Part shown: piece after piece, positions 52,004-64,000 of the stretch
How the letters are laid out: each line of letters begins with the position of its first letter
Position numbering within the stretch: position 1 is the stretch's first letter
Origin: Aculops lycopersici
Taxonomy: Eukaryota; Arthropoda; Arachnida; Trombidiformes; Eriophyidae
NCBI GenBank assembly: GCA_015350385.1
Contig: WNKI01000004.1
Location: forward strand, 2,705,187-2,769,186
Direction: 5' to 3'
Length of the DNA stretch: 64,000 bases
Translations under genes and position numbers: made by a program
The notes under the pieces: model-generated
The model's database searches: none
What the model was told of the DNA's origin: nothing
Seen by the model: the letters and a program-made list of their open reading frames with translations, nothing else

Positions 52004-55000
52004 CAGGCGCGATCCCTAGAATTCTAAACTCTCCCTCTGGAAGGTCGAGTGTCCAGTGGTTTTAGTCCAGCTTTAGTTCAGTTGGCTATTGCAATTTGGT
52101 GGCGGTGGCGCAAATTGCGTTGACAGTTGTAAACCGATCGATGGAGGGAGTCATAACATTCGACTGAAATGTAGTGGCCATCCAATTGCACTCTTACGCA
52201 ACCATACCATTTGCCTCTACAGTTTAATTGAGCCACGAGATGCTGCCACCACCACCACCACCAGCTCCAGCAACGCAACCACCGCTAACGCTGATGGGTC
52301 CCGTTGCGAAAGAACGAGCAAACGGATCGACCATGGCTACTGTCGATGGATTGATGGCGCTTCAGACTGCATAAGGATCAGATGCTACCAGCTCTTGGTT
52401 CCTTTGTTCCATGGTTTGTTGCTCCTCAATCGAAACCAAACACGCTACTGGAATTGGTGCCTATCGCTTCGTTACCAACTCTCGCCTCTAGCTAGGGACG
52501 CGCAACACTAAACCCATTAGATGTCCAGTTTAGTCCAATCCAAGCAACGCAATCCAATTGCCAGCTACTGGCCGGTCAAGGAAACCGACGAGCAAACTGG
52601 CCAGCTCCTCCAACCAAACGAGCGCTAGGCGGTTGGTGATCTCATCTTATCCCAGGGGAAAAGAATGGAGGTGTGCGACTCACAACTTCTGGCCAGCAAC
52701 CAATCGATTCTCCATCCTCCCTTATTATTCCCCCAAGATGTAGATCCGACTCGGCCCTCGGTGGACGTCTTTTTGCTCGTTTGTCTTTTGCGCCCCGCAA
52801 AACGGCTATCCTATTTGTTGGACGCCATTTGAGAGTGAGAGTGTGGCACCCAAAACGGACTTCAGTGGCCAGATCCAAGCAGAAGTTTTTCGCGATAGAG
52901 AGATCCGAGGACGACGCCAGGTGTGTCCATTGGCCATTAGGATCAGGCGGCAGCGGCGAGCGGAAGTGTTGAGTTGATGGCATCATCGCCCTATGTTGGT
53001 AATAGAATGAGTCTTTTTGGTAAAAAGAAAGTTTTTCTCCTCCTGTTCAAGATTTTGCCAAAGTTATTGGAGAAAGGAGATGACGGCTTGCTAGCAGGCG
53101 GACGACTCACTTGTTTGCTCACGCAAACCCACCTGGCGTCCTACCTCTACCTACAGCCCTAGTCTTTGGGAGAAAGTCGTCGCTTTTAGCTGGACTTCTT
53201 TAGGGAACAGGAGAGAGAGAGAGAGAGAAAGTCTCGACAGCTTACAAGAGTGTAGCCGTGGATAGCGTGTTAGTTTTGGCCATGAACAACAACACAGCGA
53301 GTCTCTCTCTCTCTCTTGCTCACTTATCGCAACGCTGGCCAGTCAGCCAGCCAGTCGATGGTTGTTCCACTCTCCACTCCAAATGGCGATCGATATCTTG
53401 CCAGTCCATTGGCAGTCTATTTCCATGGGCAGCGGCGAGCTTGCTGAGCGGAAATTGATTGAAGCGGATGCAACCAGCTAGTGTGCGGAAAAACTGGAGC
53501 ACCGACTCGGGCGAGTCGCGTGGTTTGGAATCGCTAGGTTCCAAGTAAACTTAGGAGTTTCAGTTCGGGGCAAGAGACTCCCTCTCTTTGACCGACCAAC
53601 AACCAACCATATAATTCAATAGAGGGAAACTCCATCTATCCATCGATGGCCGCCGACCAGTGTGGCTTTGCCAGACCGGAAGTTGAGTGGGCGCACTAAG
53701 AGAGGGGCAAATTTGCTCCGAGTTGCTGGCGAGCTGCAAGCGAGCCGTCGGGTCGGTCGGTGGCCAGTTCGGTTCGCTTGCTTCCACTCGCGTGCTTGTC
53801 TCATCTCGTGTCCTCGAGCTCCGGACCCCGTGAGATTGGAAGCTGGTACGAGTAGTAGGAGAGTAGTTGTTGGCGGAGAAATGCAGCAGACTGCTGCCGT
53901 TTTGCTGCCGCAACATTATCAGTAGCAGTAACAGTATCATTCGGTGGTTGCCAGTACGATCTCGTTGTTGTTGTTGTTGTTGATATTGTTGGCCACCAAC
54001 TAGACAAGAAAGCGTTCAAAATTTTCCATTGGCGACAACAGAAAACTCATCGCTTTTGGTCAACTCGTTCATCGTCGTTGCTCTCTGGATTCCAGACCAA
54101 AGCACGGGATTTGGATGCTTCTCCTGCACAGAGTTAGTCCTGCGCCGTCGACTTCCGGTCGCACAAATACCATCACAAGCTGCGTTGAGCCACGTCGCTT
54201 CGGTTCAGCGGGAAAATCAGCTGTTTTCTCTGCGCCAACCAATCGACCAACCGACCGACAGACAGATAGATAGAGACAAACAAGCGAAAATTCAGCAACA
54301 GCAGTCACGACGACAAAAACAAAACAAAACGCCAGTTGTCAGTGACGCGGTCTTTTTGCTTTCGTCGTGCTGAATCTCTTTACGAATTTAGGACCCTGGA
54401 CTGGGGGAGCCAAAGTTTTCCCAGTTGCCTCTGCTCTTGAGTGGTTTAGATTGATATCAGTCAAATATAATCTCAGCAACCAGTTAGCGAGTCGGTCGGT
54501 TGGTTTGCTAAACCTACGAGGGTTTTCCTTGGAATAGCAACTCATTGAAACTCGACGAGCGCGAGATTGGTCAGCTAGATAGAAGGAAGAAGGAAAGCTA
54601 ACTGGATCTTGCGGATTTTGGGAGCTCATTGCGCTGGCAGGAAGCTGAATAAACTGGCAACTGTCTCGATGCATACGTTTCAATCAACTTTTGCGAGTTG
54701 CAACTTAGCAGCCACGGAGAGAGAGGACAGTAGCAACTAGGAGGGGAGATGTCAGAGTTGCGAGTGTAGGAGACACGCGCCAGTTGGTTTACCTTCCAGA
54801 TTCAAGTGAACGAGAAGCCAGAGCAAGAAACCCAAGTTGCTTGCTGGGCTTACTTTGCTTGTCGACTGTCAAAAAGAAGCCAGTCGAAGACGACGACAAG
54901 GAGAATGAGAATGAGAAGGAGACAACGAGGAAGCTAATGCCGACAACTGGAGAGACTCTGGTGGTGAATCGACGTCGTCCTTGCTCGATCTTCCGCTTGG

Positions 55001-58000
55001 CTACCTAGAGTTTTGCTCCGTGAGTCTCGCTCTCGTTTGCTGCTGATTCCAGTGTTACTTTCGCTTTCTCTATTGCTGTCGCTGTTGCTTTTTCCCGGAT
55101 CAGACTCGACTCGTAGGGGCAAGCCAACTGGGCGCACGCATGAGGGAATTTACAGTTAGCTGGCCGGTGCTATTTTTGAACAAAACTTGTGGTCTCGCTG
55201 TTTCGTGGCCTGATGCTAGTGTTGTCGCTCATATCTTGAGTTAACCGGCGGCTCGCAACAACAATGAGCTTCGCCACCAGCGCGTGCAGTTACGTAACAA
55301 TAACCAGCGACAACCCAACCACTTGGCTGCATTTATGCAAGAAAGTCAGAGAGGGAAGCAAATTCAAGAGGCTCGGCAGAAAATGATGCACCGGCAAGGG
55401 ACGCAATGGAAAGAGAGACGAAGTGGAATTATTATGCGCGCAAATGTACATCTGAGCAGAACAGATTGAATGCGTCGGTGGCCGGAAGTGGCCACCCAGG
55501 TCCCGTGGCGACTTTCACTCGGACTCGGTCGAGAGCCACGCTGGTTGGTCTAGTAAAATAAAATATCCACACGAGACCAGAGAACGCCAAATCATCAAGT
55601 GAGAGTAAAGATAACAGCGAGGATGATTTAAAATCCTGTCCGATGGCTCAATTTAGTAGTAGTTTTAGGTTTAAGTTTAGGTTTAGCTTGAGTTTTGGTT
55701 GATGGACAGCGAGCAGAGAAGCTTGACTATTTGTGGCTAACGTCTTCAAATTGCATTAGTGGCGCGACTTCGGAAAAAGACGTTGAGTTCAACTCGTGGC
55801 CAAGTGGTTGCAAGTTTTCCTGTACCTTGCTCCTAGCGACCTAGAGACCCCAAGTCGCTTGGCGAACGCGGCGCTGCATCAAAATTCAATTCAATCGCGC
55901 AAAGACCAGATCTTCAAACGCCATCGACAAATAGATCGATCAATTGATCGTCCAGTTGGCCAACTGCCACCATCTTCACTACTCTTGACACTACCACCAA
56001 TACCACCACTACTACTACTACCACGAGCAGTCAATTGAATTCGACTCGACTACTGCTCTCACTGGTGATGCTGATGCTGCTGCTGCTGCCGCTCGCTTCC
56101 GTTCAAATGTTAGATAAATTTGAAATCCGTTTTCTGTCTGTCTGTCTGTCCCTCTCTCACTCGCTCTCTATTTGTCGAAACTAAAACCAAACGAAACTTG
56201 GTATGTTGAATTCGAATAAGTTAAATTTCACCCCGCTCCACTTCGCTTTTGAGCTACTAACTGAAAATTTACATTTATAAAAGAGAGGCGAAACTTGGCA
56301 GTCAAACCATGGAAACCCAGAATCTCGTTGAAAAGTTTAGTCTCGTCCCGTTTCATGGCGTTGAGTTCATGTAGTTTCAGGTCGAGCTACATAACGGCAA
56401 CTACTCGTCTGTCCAAACACTCAAACTTTGCAATTAGATCGGCCACTTGACAAGTAGCTCGTCCGCCTCAACAACCGACGCCCAGTTTACTTGGCCACCA
56501 AAATCAAGTGGCCATCTCACACACACACAGACACTTGGCAAGCTACTTGTTGTTACTTTGTTGTCCATCGATTTTACCAAGAAATGGCTAAAGCCAACTG
56601 TCAGAGACGATGAGGATGACGACTCGCAAATAATAAACACCTCGAAGTCAAGTCAATGTTCGCGAGTCAACATTGGCGCTCCCTGTGCACAAATGTACCA
56701 GCCAAACTCTAATCACCATTCCGATCGCGCCGACAACTTCCGGTTCCAGATAGCACGTGGAATGTAAGCCTTCCACTGAATTAGTTAAGTTTAGTTGGCA
56801 TTAGAATTTAGGGCAAAACAAAAGAGAGTGAGAGAGAGAGACGAATCGGGAGCAAACTGCAAACACGACCAGTAGTTTCCATTGCTACCCAACCGGCGCA
56901 TCGACTTCAGACTTTAGTCTTCGGCAGTCGATTGCAGTAGCGGTGGCAGAGACGTCGAGGTTATTGGAGCGAAATATTCAATCTGTTTATCTTTGATTGG
57001 AATGGCCTTTGGATCGGATGGTCGCATTGAAGTGAGCAGCGGATTGCGTGGCCGCATCTCATTGCACATTCACCTCCGGCGCTTCATTTCAAGTCCACGA
57101 CTGCGGGGACAAAAAATAGGATTCATCTACTTTAGTTAGCTACTACTCACTGAGATCACGCGGCGAGCGCCACTGCCAATTGAATATGCAGATTACCTGG
57201 CTCCCGGTGTTCGCCCACTAGCTCGCTTGCTGGCCCACCTGCTAGGTTAAATTTGTGTAATAGTAGGAGCGAGGCCCGCGAGTCACCTGCTACCTGGCTA
57301 ACAAATTCTGGTTCAATGATTCGGGCGCAAGCCAACCAATCGATGGACTGGAGGAGGGGCGAAACCTGGAGGTGGTTGCTACTTTTAGTGGTTGCATTCA
57401 TTCAAAACTGCAGGCTGCCGGGGTCGGCGCCACTTGCTTTCTAATAGCCAACCCGAATGAGGTAGTCCTCGGGAGGAAGGGTTCGCTTGGTGGAAAGCAA
57501 CTTTGCAAATGCAATTGCGACTGCCATCGCCTCTGTTTCTACAAGCACAAATTCCATCGCAGTCGGTGAAAAGGTATCAAGACTTCGCGGGACAGTCAAG
57601 GGGGCGTATCCAGTTTTCGGTCTCGAATTCCCGGCTCCACGTCGCTGACTGGGGCTGCGGTATACAGTGGCAGAATACAGTTCCAAAGGCATCGACTGCA
57701 GCGACACTGGTGACAATCAAATCGCTGCAGCTTGAGCTGATAAGACGCTGGCAACTTTGGACAGGGTGACAAAATAAGCAAACACTCGGCGAGCGGCCTC
57801 GTCGCCCGACCCGACCACTTGAGTCGTCCATCGGCGCCGCCCACTTAAATCTAACACTGAGCCAAGTCCCCAGGCAAACTGCAGCTTGTGGTGTCAGAAT
57901 TTCACTTAGTCACTCGCTCTTGTTGGTCGGTTGGTTGGTGCTTCAACTTGCGCGCAAAATGTGACACTTTCTCCACTCCCAACTAGAGCAAAAGCACTAG

Positions 58001-60577
58001 CGTCGGCCACGGCAGCGGCAGCCGTTGCACCCACTTGACCGGAAGTGGCGCGTTGCTCGCCCATCTGCTCGTGCCACTGTGTAGGTTGCGCGAAGACGAT
58101 GGGTGAATAATGAGCATGGGCATTAAATAAATAGTTGTATGTATGTATATCTCGGTTGTGAAGTTTAGTTTTATCCCTGCGTTCATTTGTTTAGCCTTAG
58201 AGTCTCGAAAATGGTCTGAGTCTTCAATGTATCTGCTGTTTTGAGTTGAATGTTGAAAAGTTGTTGTTGTTTGGAAATTTGGTTTGAAGAGCCGTCATCC
58301 ATAAGCAAAGCAGAAAAACGATTGCTCATGTTGCAATGATTTAAACCTCTAGCATCTAATTTTATCATTTGCGTCACTTGAAAATTCAGACACAAGTTTA
58401 ACTGAAAGCGTCTCGCTTTCGCTCAGAAGCAATTGAAATTTATGGCTAGCTCAGCTCTATACTACTCTTGCCACCAGCAACCATCAACCAGCTCACCAGC
58501 CGACCGACCAACTTGTTAAGACCGCGAGTCGCTGGCCACGATCCATGTGATTGGATAAAAGCCCCTAGTTGGCGGCCAACATCGTGGCTCCGGCCACCAC
58601 TGCAGTGACTACAGAAGCGGCGGCATCATTAGTCTGCTGGCCGACGGTCAGCGAGCTAAACATTAGCGGATTGAATGAGCCAAGCAACTTGACTAAGGCG
58701 GCCAAATTTGCCACCATTTGCCATCCGGTTTAGTCCTCTGGTTGCTCAGCTGCTGGTTTGCCAAGCTCAATTATAACCAGCAAGCAAGCGGCCAACTACT
58801 CAAGATGCTAAAGTTGCTCGACTAGAACAACTTGCCCTTTTGACGCAGACGACGACCAGCGTCAAGGCTCTCGGCACTTCCGGTTGCTGAGGCTCGCTGC
58901 TTGACCGGAGGAGTCTTGCTCTTGGTTCGCTGGTCCCGAATTGAGCAAGCTAACAGGAGAACTAGCAAGTGGTTGCATTTTTAGCGCGCTCGGATTTGCT
59001 CCAAGTGCAAAGTTGCTTGCGATCAGTCGAGTTTCAGCGAGTAGAGGCTGGAGTCTAAGTATAAAACGGAAGCGGAAACGCTACACTAACGACCGACAAG
59101 CAAAGTCGCCGGCCAGATTTTAGTTTGCGGGTCGGCCGGCCACTTGGCAGTCATCGGTCTCGTGGACTTGGGTTCAGAGTTGGCCATTTAGCTAGCTTGC
59201 TAGATGGTTGGCTTTCTGTTGACACGAAGGAAATGGTGACGGCAAGTTAGAGAAGCAGCAGATGGCAAATTGTAGTGGTGGTTGTCGATTTTGTTGTTAT
59301 CTTAGTTGTGGCAGTTGCGCATTTGCAGTTGCATAGGGTGGCGCCTATCTGTCAATTGTTTATTATTTTGCTGCGTTAACACTGCCACTGCCACGACTAC
59401 GAGCACCGCCACCAGCCCCACAACTTGTTGTCTGGTTTCAAGTGTGCGCCTAGCGACACATTTGCACTGTCTCCTCTTGGCGCTCAGTGCAATTGCCTTG
59501 CCAGAGGCGAGCCAGGTGGTCGAACAAACTCTACATTCTCTGCTCCTTTTCCGCCAGCCAAGCTTGTTTTCTCCACTTCTGTACAAGTGACGTAACAAGA
59601 GAGTCGCACATTCGTCTTCCCGTCTGCCACTCCGCTACTATTTCCCTTGCCTTCCAGTTTCTCCATATTTGTCCATGAGGACAGTCAACTTTTGGCGCCA
59701 GTTTCGTTGTTGTTACCATGCGGACGCAACGCGATAGCAGCTACAACAATAACGAAGATGCCAAAACAACACCAATTGTGGTGTCACACTATTAGTTGGT
59801 TGCCAGAAAGCCTCGCTGACCAACTGGCCGGCCACGCCCACTCGCCTCTCTGGTCAAGTGGTCGAATCAATCTTGTCGTTTGTCACGCGACACGCGTAAA
59901 ATGGGAGCAACCGGAAGCTGCTTAGAGTGTTGTCGTCAAATTAGTGCGGCACGAGTGGCGCGCCAAAAAGCAACGACGATTGATTAGCGCCTCTGCCGCT
60001 GCTTTTGTTCTTTTGTTTCGACTGTATAACATGGTGGCAAGTTAGTCGTGGTGGTCGTGTCTAGTTAGCGATGTTCTTTTTTGTTCATTTGTTGTCATGT
60101 GTTTGTGTTGTTAATTTAGCCAACAAAGCGTCGCATCTGCTGCTACAATCACCGCCCCCCATTTCCACTCATCACCTAGAGTTTCAAAGTGGGGAGCCGT
60201 CGACGGTCGGCAGGCGAGCTGTTGGTTTTGTTGCAATCAGAAACGAGCGAGTGTCTCAAACTTTGTTTGCCTTCATTGCAAGCACGATCAAGTGCAAACA
60301 AAACTCTATACCCACACCCACATCCTCCTTTTTACTCTCCTGGTTTCAGTCAATCAGCCAGCTTTCTGTTAGTGTATCGCCAGTGGAGCTTAATTTTGTT
60401 TGCAAAAATTGCAGCAGATATTTAGTTACAGTATCAATTTGGAGCAGTTGAGTCTCATTGGCGAATCAGATTGCTTCGCTTTGCACCCTAGTTGACAGAA
60501 TCAACTTCCTAACACGCATCCCATTTAGGTGCAATGAAAGACTGTATAAATTGTGAGCTAGTTGAATTAATTGATGC

Positions 60578-60604
60578 AGAGATGATCTTGCCAAGATCAT
60601 CTCT
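60578..60604. other. Perfect 13-bp inverted repeat, 1-base spacer
   Basis: AGAGATGATCTTG, then C, then CAAGATCATCTCT. It lies inside the weak frame at 60534-60755; as DNA it is a near-perfect palindrome. Confidence 0.8.
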
Positions 60605-62667
60605 TGTAACATCATCCTTCACCAAGATGGTTTTTGGCACATTTTTTAGCGCCTTGTGTCACAAGATAGTTAGTGTCCCCAACAAACTCAATCAACTGCG
60701 CAACCGTCTAAAGAAAAAAGAACTAGCCTGTCCAAGATTGAAATGGATGGTATGACACTTGCGAGGAGCCGCCACCGACGGGAAGTTGGTTTCCAGCTAA
60801 CTAATTCGGAGTAGGAAAACTTGGCCGCCGCCGCTACGAATCCCATCGGGACTTGCGCTGGCTACACGCGAGTCGCCGCTTTGGCGCCAAGTTTCACCCA
60901 CTCACCGGGCCAGCTCGCTGTCCCTGCCAAGGAACCTCGACTTTCTCGCCACATCGAGCCGGAGGCTGAAATAAAAATTAACGCAGCGCCTGCAACAATA
61001 AGAATGTCACAGGGAGCTAAAATGCGAGAGCCAGCCAAGAGCGTAGAGGAGAATGGAGAATCCCGTTGAGAGTTTCAGTTGGTTGGCTAACTAAACAGCG
61101 CCAGTTTGCGCGCCTCGGGAGTAACTTGGACTGGTGGTCGGCGTGAGCAAACGAGCAACATTTTGGTTGCTCGCCGCTGGACTCTGACCGGCAAACTTCC
61201 ATCGGGCGCCTAGCGACTCGCAACTATCCGGCCGCTCACTTGCTGGCGTCGAGCTCCTTAGTCCACCAAACTCTTGAGGCCATATAATTATAATCATTAT
61301 TAGGGCTAGCCGCTTGTGCTGCTGTTGCTGCGATGGCTATTCGGCAAACCAACCAACTAAAAGACTCTGGACTCTGGACACTTGCACAAAGCGCGCATTT
61401 TCCACTTGGTCTCTCCGCTTTCGGCTGCTTTATGGTCCCATCGCAATAAACTGGCCGCTCGTAAACGATCAAGTGCTATGGTCACCTGAGAGAGTTTTAT
61501 TGTTGTTGTTGTTGTTGCTGCTTCTTTCTGTCCTCTCGGTCGTTGAGTTAGAATTTGCAATCTCAACGACAAAGCAGTGAGTAACTGTCTCAACTTGTGA
61601 GACAGAAACTCGCCTCGAGTTTCAATACAACCGAGCTGCAAACTCAAATGATCGGAAGTGAGGCAGCAAGAGGCCAAACTCACATTCGTTCATAACCATA
61701 ATTTAACCACCAAAGAGAAAATTATTCCACCTCTACCTGATCACTGCTCCCCCAGCAGGTAAGTGAAGTTCAATCGACTGGTACTTGTGATAGTGGCGGC
61801 GCTAGTACTTGGAGTTGGAGTTGTGGCAAGTAATCATTAGAATAGAAGCGACACTCGGATAAGTAGAATTTATGGCCACCCACTCGATCAACATTCGCGT
61901 CTTCCTCCTCCTCTTCGTCAGCATCATCATTGTAACCAGAGAGTATGTTGTATCCACTTCTCGCGAGATTCGCAAACAAGGCCGATTTCTATGGAGTGGC
62001 GAGTAGGCAGAAGAAGGGCAGTCGATTTAATCTCCAATTTGCACTTGGCATTGGAAAAATTACTGAACGGGCAACAAACTAACGACAACAAAAAAGATGA
62101 CGGGAGTTTTAGATTTCGTTTCATTCCATTTGCTCCAAAACTAAACTAAACTAAACCTAACCAAACCTTTTCTTCCTTTATCGAAGAAATGGTGCAAAAT
62201 GCGAGATTCGCATCTCAAGTTACTCCTTTTGTTGGAGTTTATTATCCAACTCAAGTTAGACAAGAGTTGTATACATTTCTTCACCCGCGTGCCAGGAAAT
62301 CTTGCAAAGATTTTGGCTGGTGATTTCATTTAACACACTCTCCTTCTAAAGGGATACTTTTCTTTTTCTCAAAAAAGAAGAGGATATTTTGTTGGACATA
62401 TTTTAAATATAAAGCCAGTCTTCCTCCCTCCTAGCATTTAAATTCAGTCGGCGTTTAGCTAGTTCTCGGTATTAGCAAAGTTTTTCTCTGCCTCTTTCTC
62501 ACTACAAACCGAAAAGATCGCTAGTAATTGAGAGAGGAGCAAAACTTTCGCACTTCCGGTTTCTAGAGAGAAAGAGCGAGTTTGTGTCGCAACTCGTTGC
62601 GCTGCGGCTTGTGCAAATCTGCGTGCGAGCCGCAGTTTCCGGTTACACAACCAGAAGTGGGAACAAC

Positions 62668-62669
<2 letters not shown>

Positions 62670-62761
<92 letters not shown>
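62670..62761. repeat. (GA)n microsatellite, about 92 bases
   Basis: Long uninterrupted GA run. It passes into GTA repeats (about 62779-62820) and ACGT-type low complexity before a gap, a layout similar to that at 16165-16308. Confidence 0.9.
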
Positions 62762-62762
<1 letters not shown>

Positions 62763-62785
62763 GTAGTACGTAGAGTAGTAGAGTA

Positions 62786-62820
<35 letters not shown>

Positions 62821-62842
62821 CGTAGTACGTAGTACGTACGTA

Positions 62843-62862
62843 NNNNNNNNNNNNNNNNNNNN
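62843..62862. other. Assembly gap (20 N)
   Basis: Exactly twenty N between GTACGTA-rich flanks. The frames that cross it are artefacts. Confidence 0.95.
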
Positions 62863-64000
62863 GTACTCGTAGTAGACTTGAGTTGTACGAGTTCAGTTCG
62901 ACTACGTACGTACGACGTAGTGTACGTAGTACGTCGTATCGTAGAGTATGATAGTGATGAGTAGAGAGAGAGAGGGAGGGAAGAGGGGGAGAAACTCAGA
63001 CTCAATTTACATGACGACGGGCGATTATTGGAAGGAGAGTGAGATACATATATATAAATGTTGTGCCTTCGCGATATGGCGGCCAAATGTGCAAGCTCGT
63101 CGTTGTAAGCTTGGTGTTGTTGTCCTTGTACTTGGCAATAGTAGAGATACTAGCAACTTGCCGCCGCCGCCACGCATGACACCGTGTGACATAATAGCAA
63201 TAGTAATAGTTATATAACATAACAATGATAATAGTCAGTGTGTGTTCCTGTTGTGTGCAACGGGACCAACGCGAGCACCTCGTGTTCTTTACTCCACTTG
63301 CCCAGCATCTTTTCCACTTTCGCAATGCCTCTAGCTTCTTCAAATTTCTCCTGGCTTACAATAGAGCAGCTAAAGTGAGCAGCAGCAGCATCATGAGAAT
63401 CCCCTCGGTTTACGGCTCGGCCAACCAGGGGACTATTGGCGACTAGTAAGCCAATAGAGCATGCGAAATATTATGAGTTCGGATGGAGGGGGAAGCAGAT
63501 CTCATTCCCATCCTCATTCCTTCGAAAAGCGAGGGACTTTTCCACTTCCTCTCTATCTCTCCTTTCTCCTCTCTAGTCCGATCGAAACTTAGGCTTGACT
63601 CGTTGCGAGGCTGGCGGTCATTTTGCGCCCACTTTGCCTGCGGAAAGCCGCCGACTACTAGTCAGTCTACATTGGAGTCAATGACATCCAAAAGTCTGGA
63701 CACAGCAAAGGAGCGGATGGATCATTTTGGCCTCCGCTAAACTGAAACTCATGGATGGCAATAACTGACTCGATTGAGCCGGCTCAAATTTGTGTCCTTG
63801 TTCCTCGATGCGAGTGTTCAAATCTATTGGGTAATCCAATTTATATCCGGAGCTTGGTTGCTTGAAGTTGTCGCGACGAGGGCTCGTTGGTCCACATGAT
63901 CAACTGGAACGATGAGCAGTGGGGTTCCAGTTTTCCTCTTTAGACTTCAGACTTTGGACCAACTAACTGGTCGCTTGTCTTGTGAAGTGTGTGAGTTACG

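Larger units (their letters stand above)
51554..64000. other. 12.4-kb region without a supported gene
   Basis: Numerous frames of 60-140 codons occur on both strands but lack consistent starts, family motifs or splice support. The better ones are 60071-60451 (hydrophobic N-terminus MFFFVHLLSCVCVVNLANKA), 60534-60755 (ATG after an acceptor-like CCCATTTAG) and 56447-56767 (acidic DDEDDD segment, no ATG near the start); none is reported as a gene. A TATAAAAG word at 56276-56283 precedes only a 21-codon frame. The region holds hairpins (51965-52003, 60578-60604), GA and GTA microsatellites and an assembly gap. It may contain introns or regulatory DNA of a gene outside the window. Confidence 0.5.

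Noticed and set aside
52089..52511. 140-codon + frame
   Set aside because: Starts at TTG, has a chance-like composition with a Thr/Ser repeat, and no supporting splice or promoter signals.
62582..63086. Frames of alternating Arg-Glu or Ser-Leu around the second gap
   Set aside because: Translations of the (GA)n microsatellite and of N bases.
1..64000. CRISPR arrays, bacterial operons, viral or transposase genes
   Set aside because: No spaced direct-repeat arrays, no integrase, transposase or reverse transcriptase motifs, and gene structure is clearly eukaryotic.

Overview
This window looks like nuclear DNA from an arthropod, most likely a small chelicerate such as an acariform mite. That placement is inference from gene content (a Hairy/E(spl)-type repressor, arthropod-style CUB proteins, calreticulin, a TMC channel, Gly/Tyr-rich secreted proteins) and from gene structure. 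Genes that usually have many introns in animals (POLE2, FATP, calreticulin, tyrosine aminotransferase, SNX5/6, TMC) each read through as one open frame. The few introns I can support lie near 5' ends or in secreted multi-domain genes. Intergenic DNA is abundant, rich in short tandem repeats, and includes two 20-N assembly gaps.

Layout. 1-2952: no gene seen. 2953-6690: secreted Gly/Ser/Tyr-rich structural protein (+), tail-to-tail with POLE2 (-). 6996-7981: Ser-rich candidate gene and a small ORF (+), divergent from POLE2. 7982-11556: gene-poor, with perfect short hairpins. 11557-14450: fatty acid transport protein (+) converging on a Hairy/E(spl) bHLH repressor that lacks an Orange domain (-). 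16779-21903: three-exon CUB-domain gene (-). 22833-27115: two-exon secreted Ser/Thr/Gln-rich protein (-). A diverged partial duplicate of the latter (about 21540-22008) abuts the CUB gene and is read in frame with it. 27116-32445: no gene seen. 32446-33751: delta-9 desaturase (+) and mitochondrial ribosomal protein S16 (-), whose coding 3' ends overlap. 34504-35769: calreticulin (+). 37351-37590: small Asn-rich secreted protein (+). 38134-38490: Tctex-type dynein light chain (-). 39570-41731: Lys-rich secreted KLAKLA protein (+) and tyrosine aminotransferase (-), again overlapping at their coding 3' ends. 42003-43124: two weak small-gene candidates. 44910-46079: SNX5/6 (+). 47222-51553: TMC channel with a mucin-like insert (+). 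51554-64000: repeats and hairpins, no gene I can support.

The genes are mostly unrelated housekeeping or secreted-protein loci; I see no operon-like pathway. The themes are tight convergent packing with antisense-overlapping 3' ends, shared TATA+Inr core promoters on small secreted-protein genes, partial duplication with possible gene fusion at 21.5-22 kb, and a strong excess of the word CAACAGGT(G) in coding and non-coding DNA.
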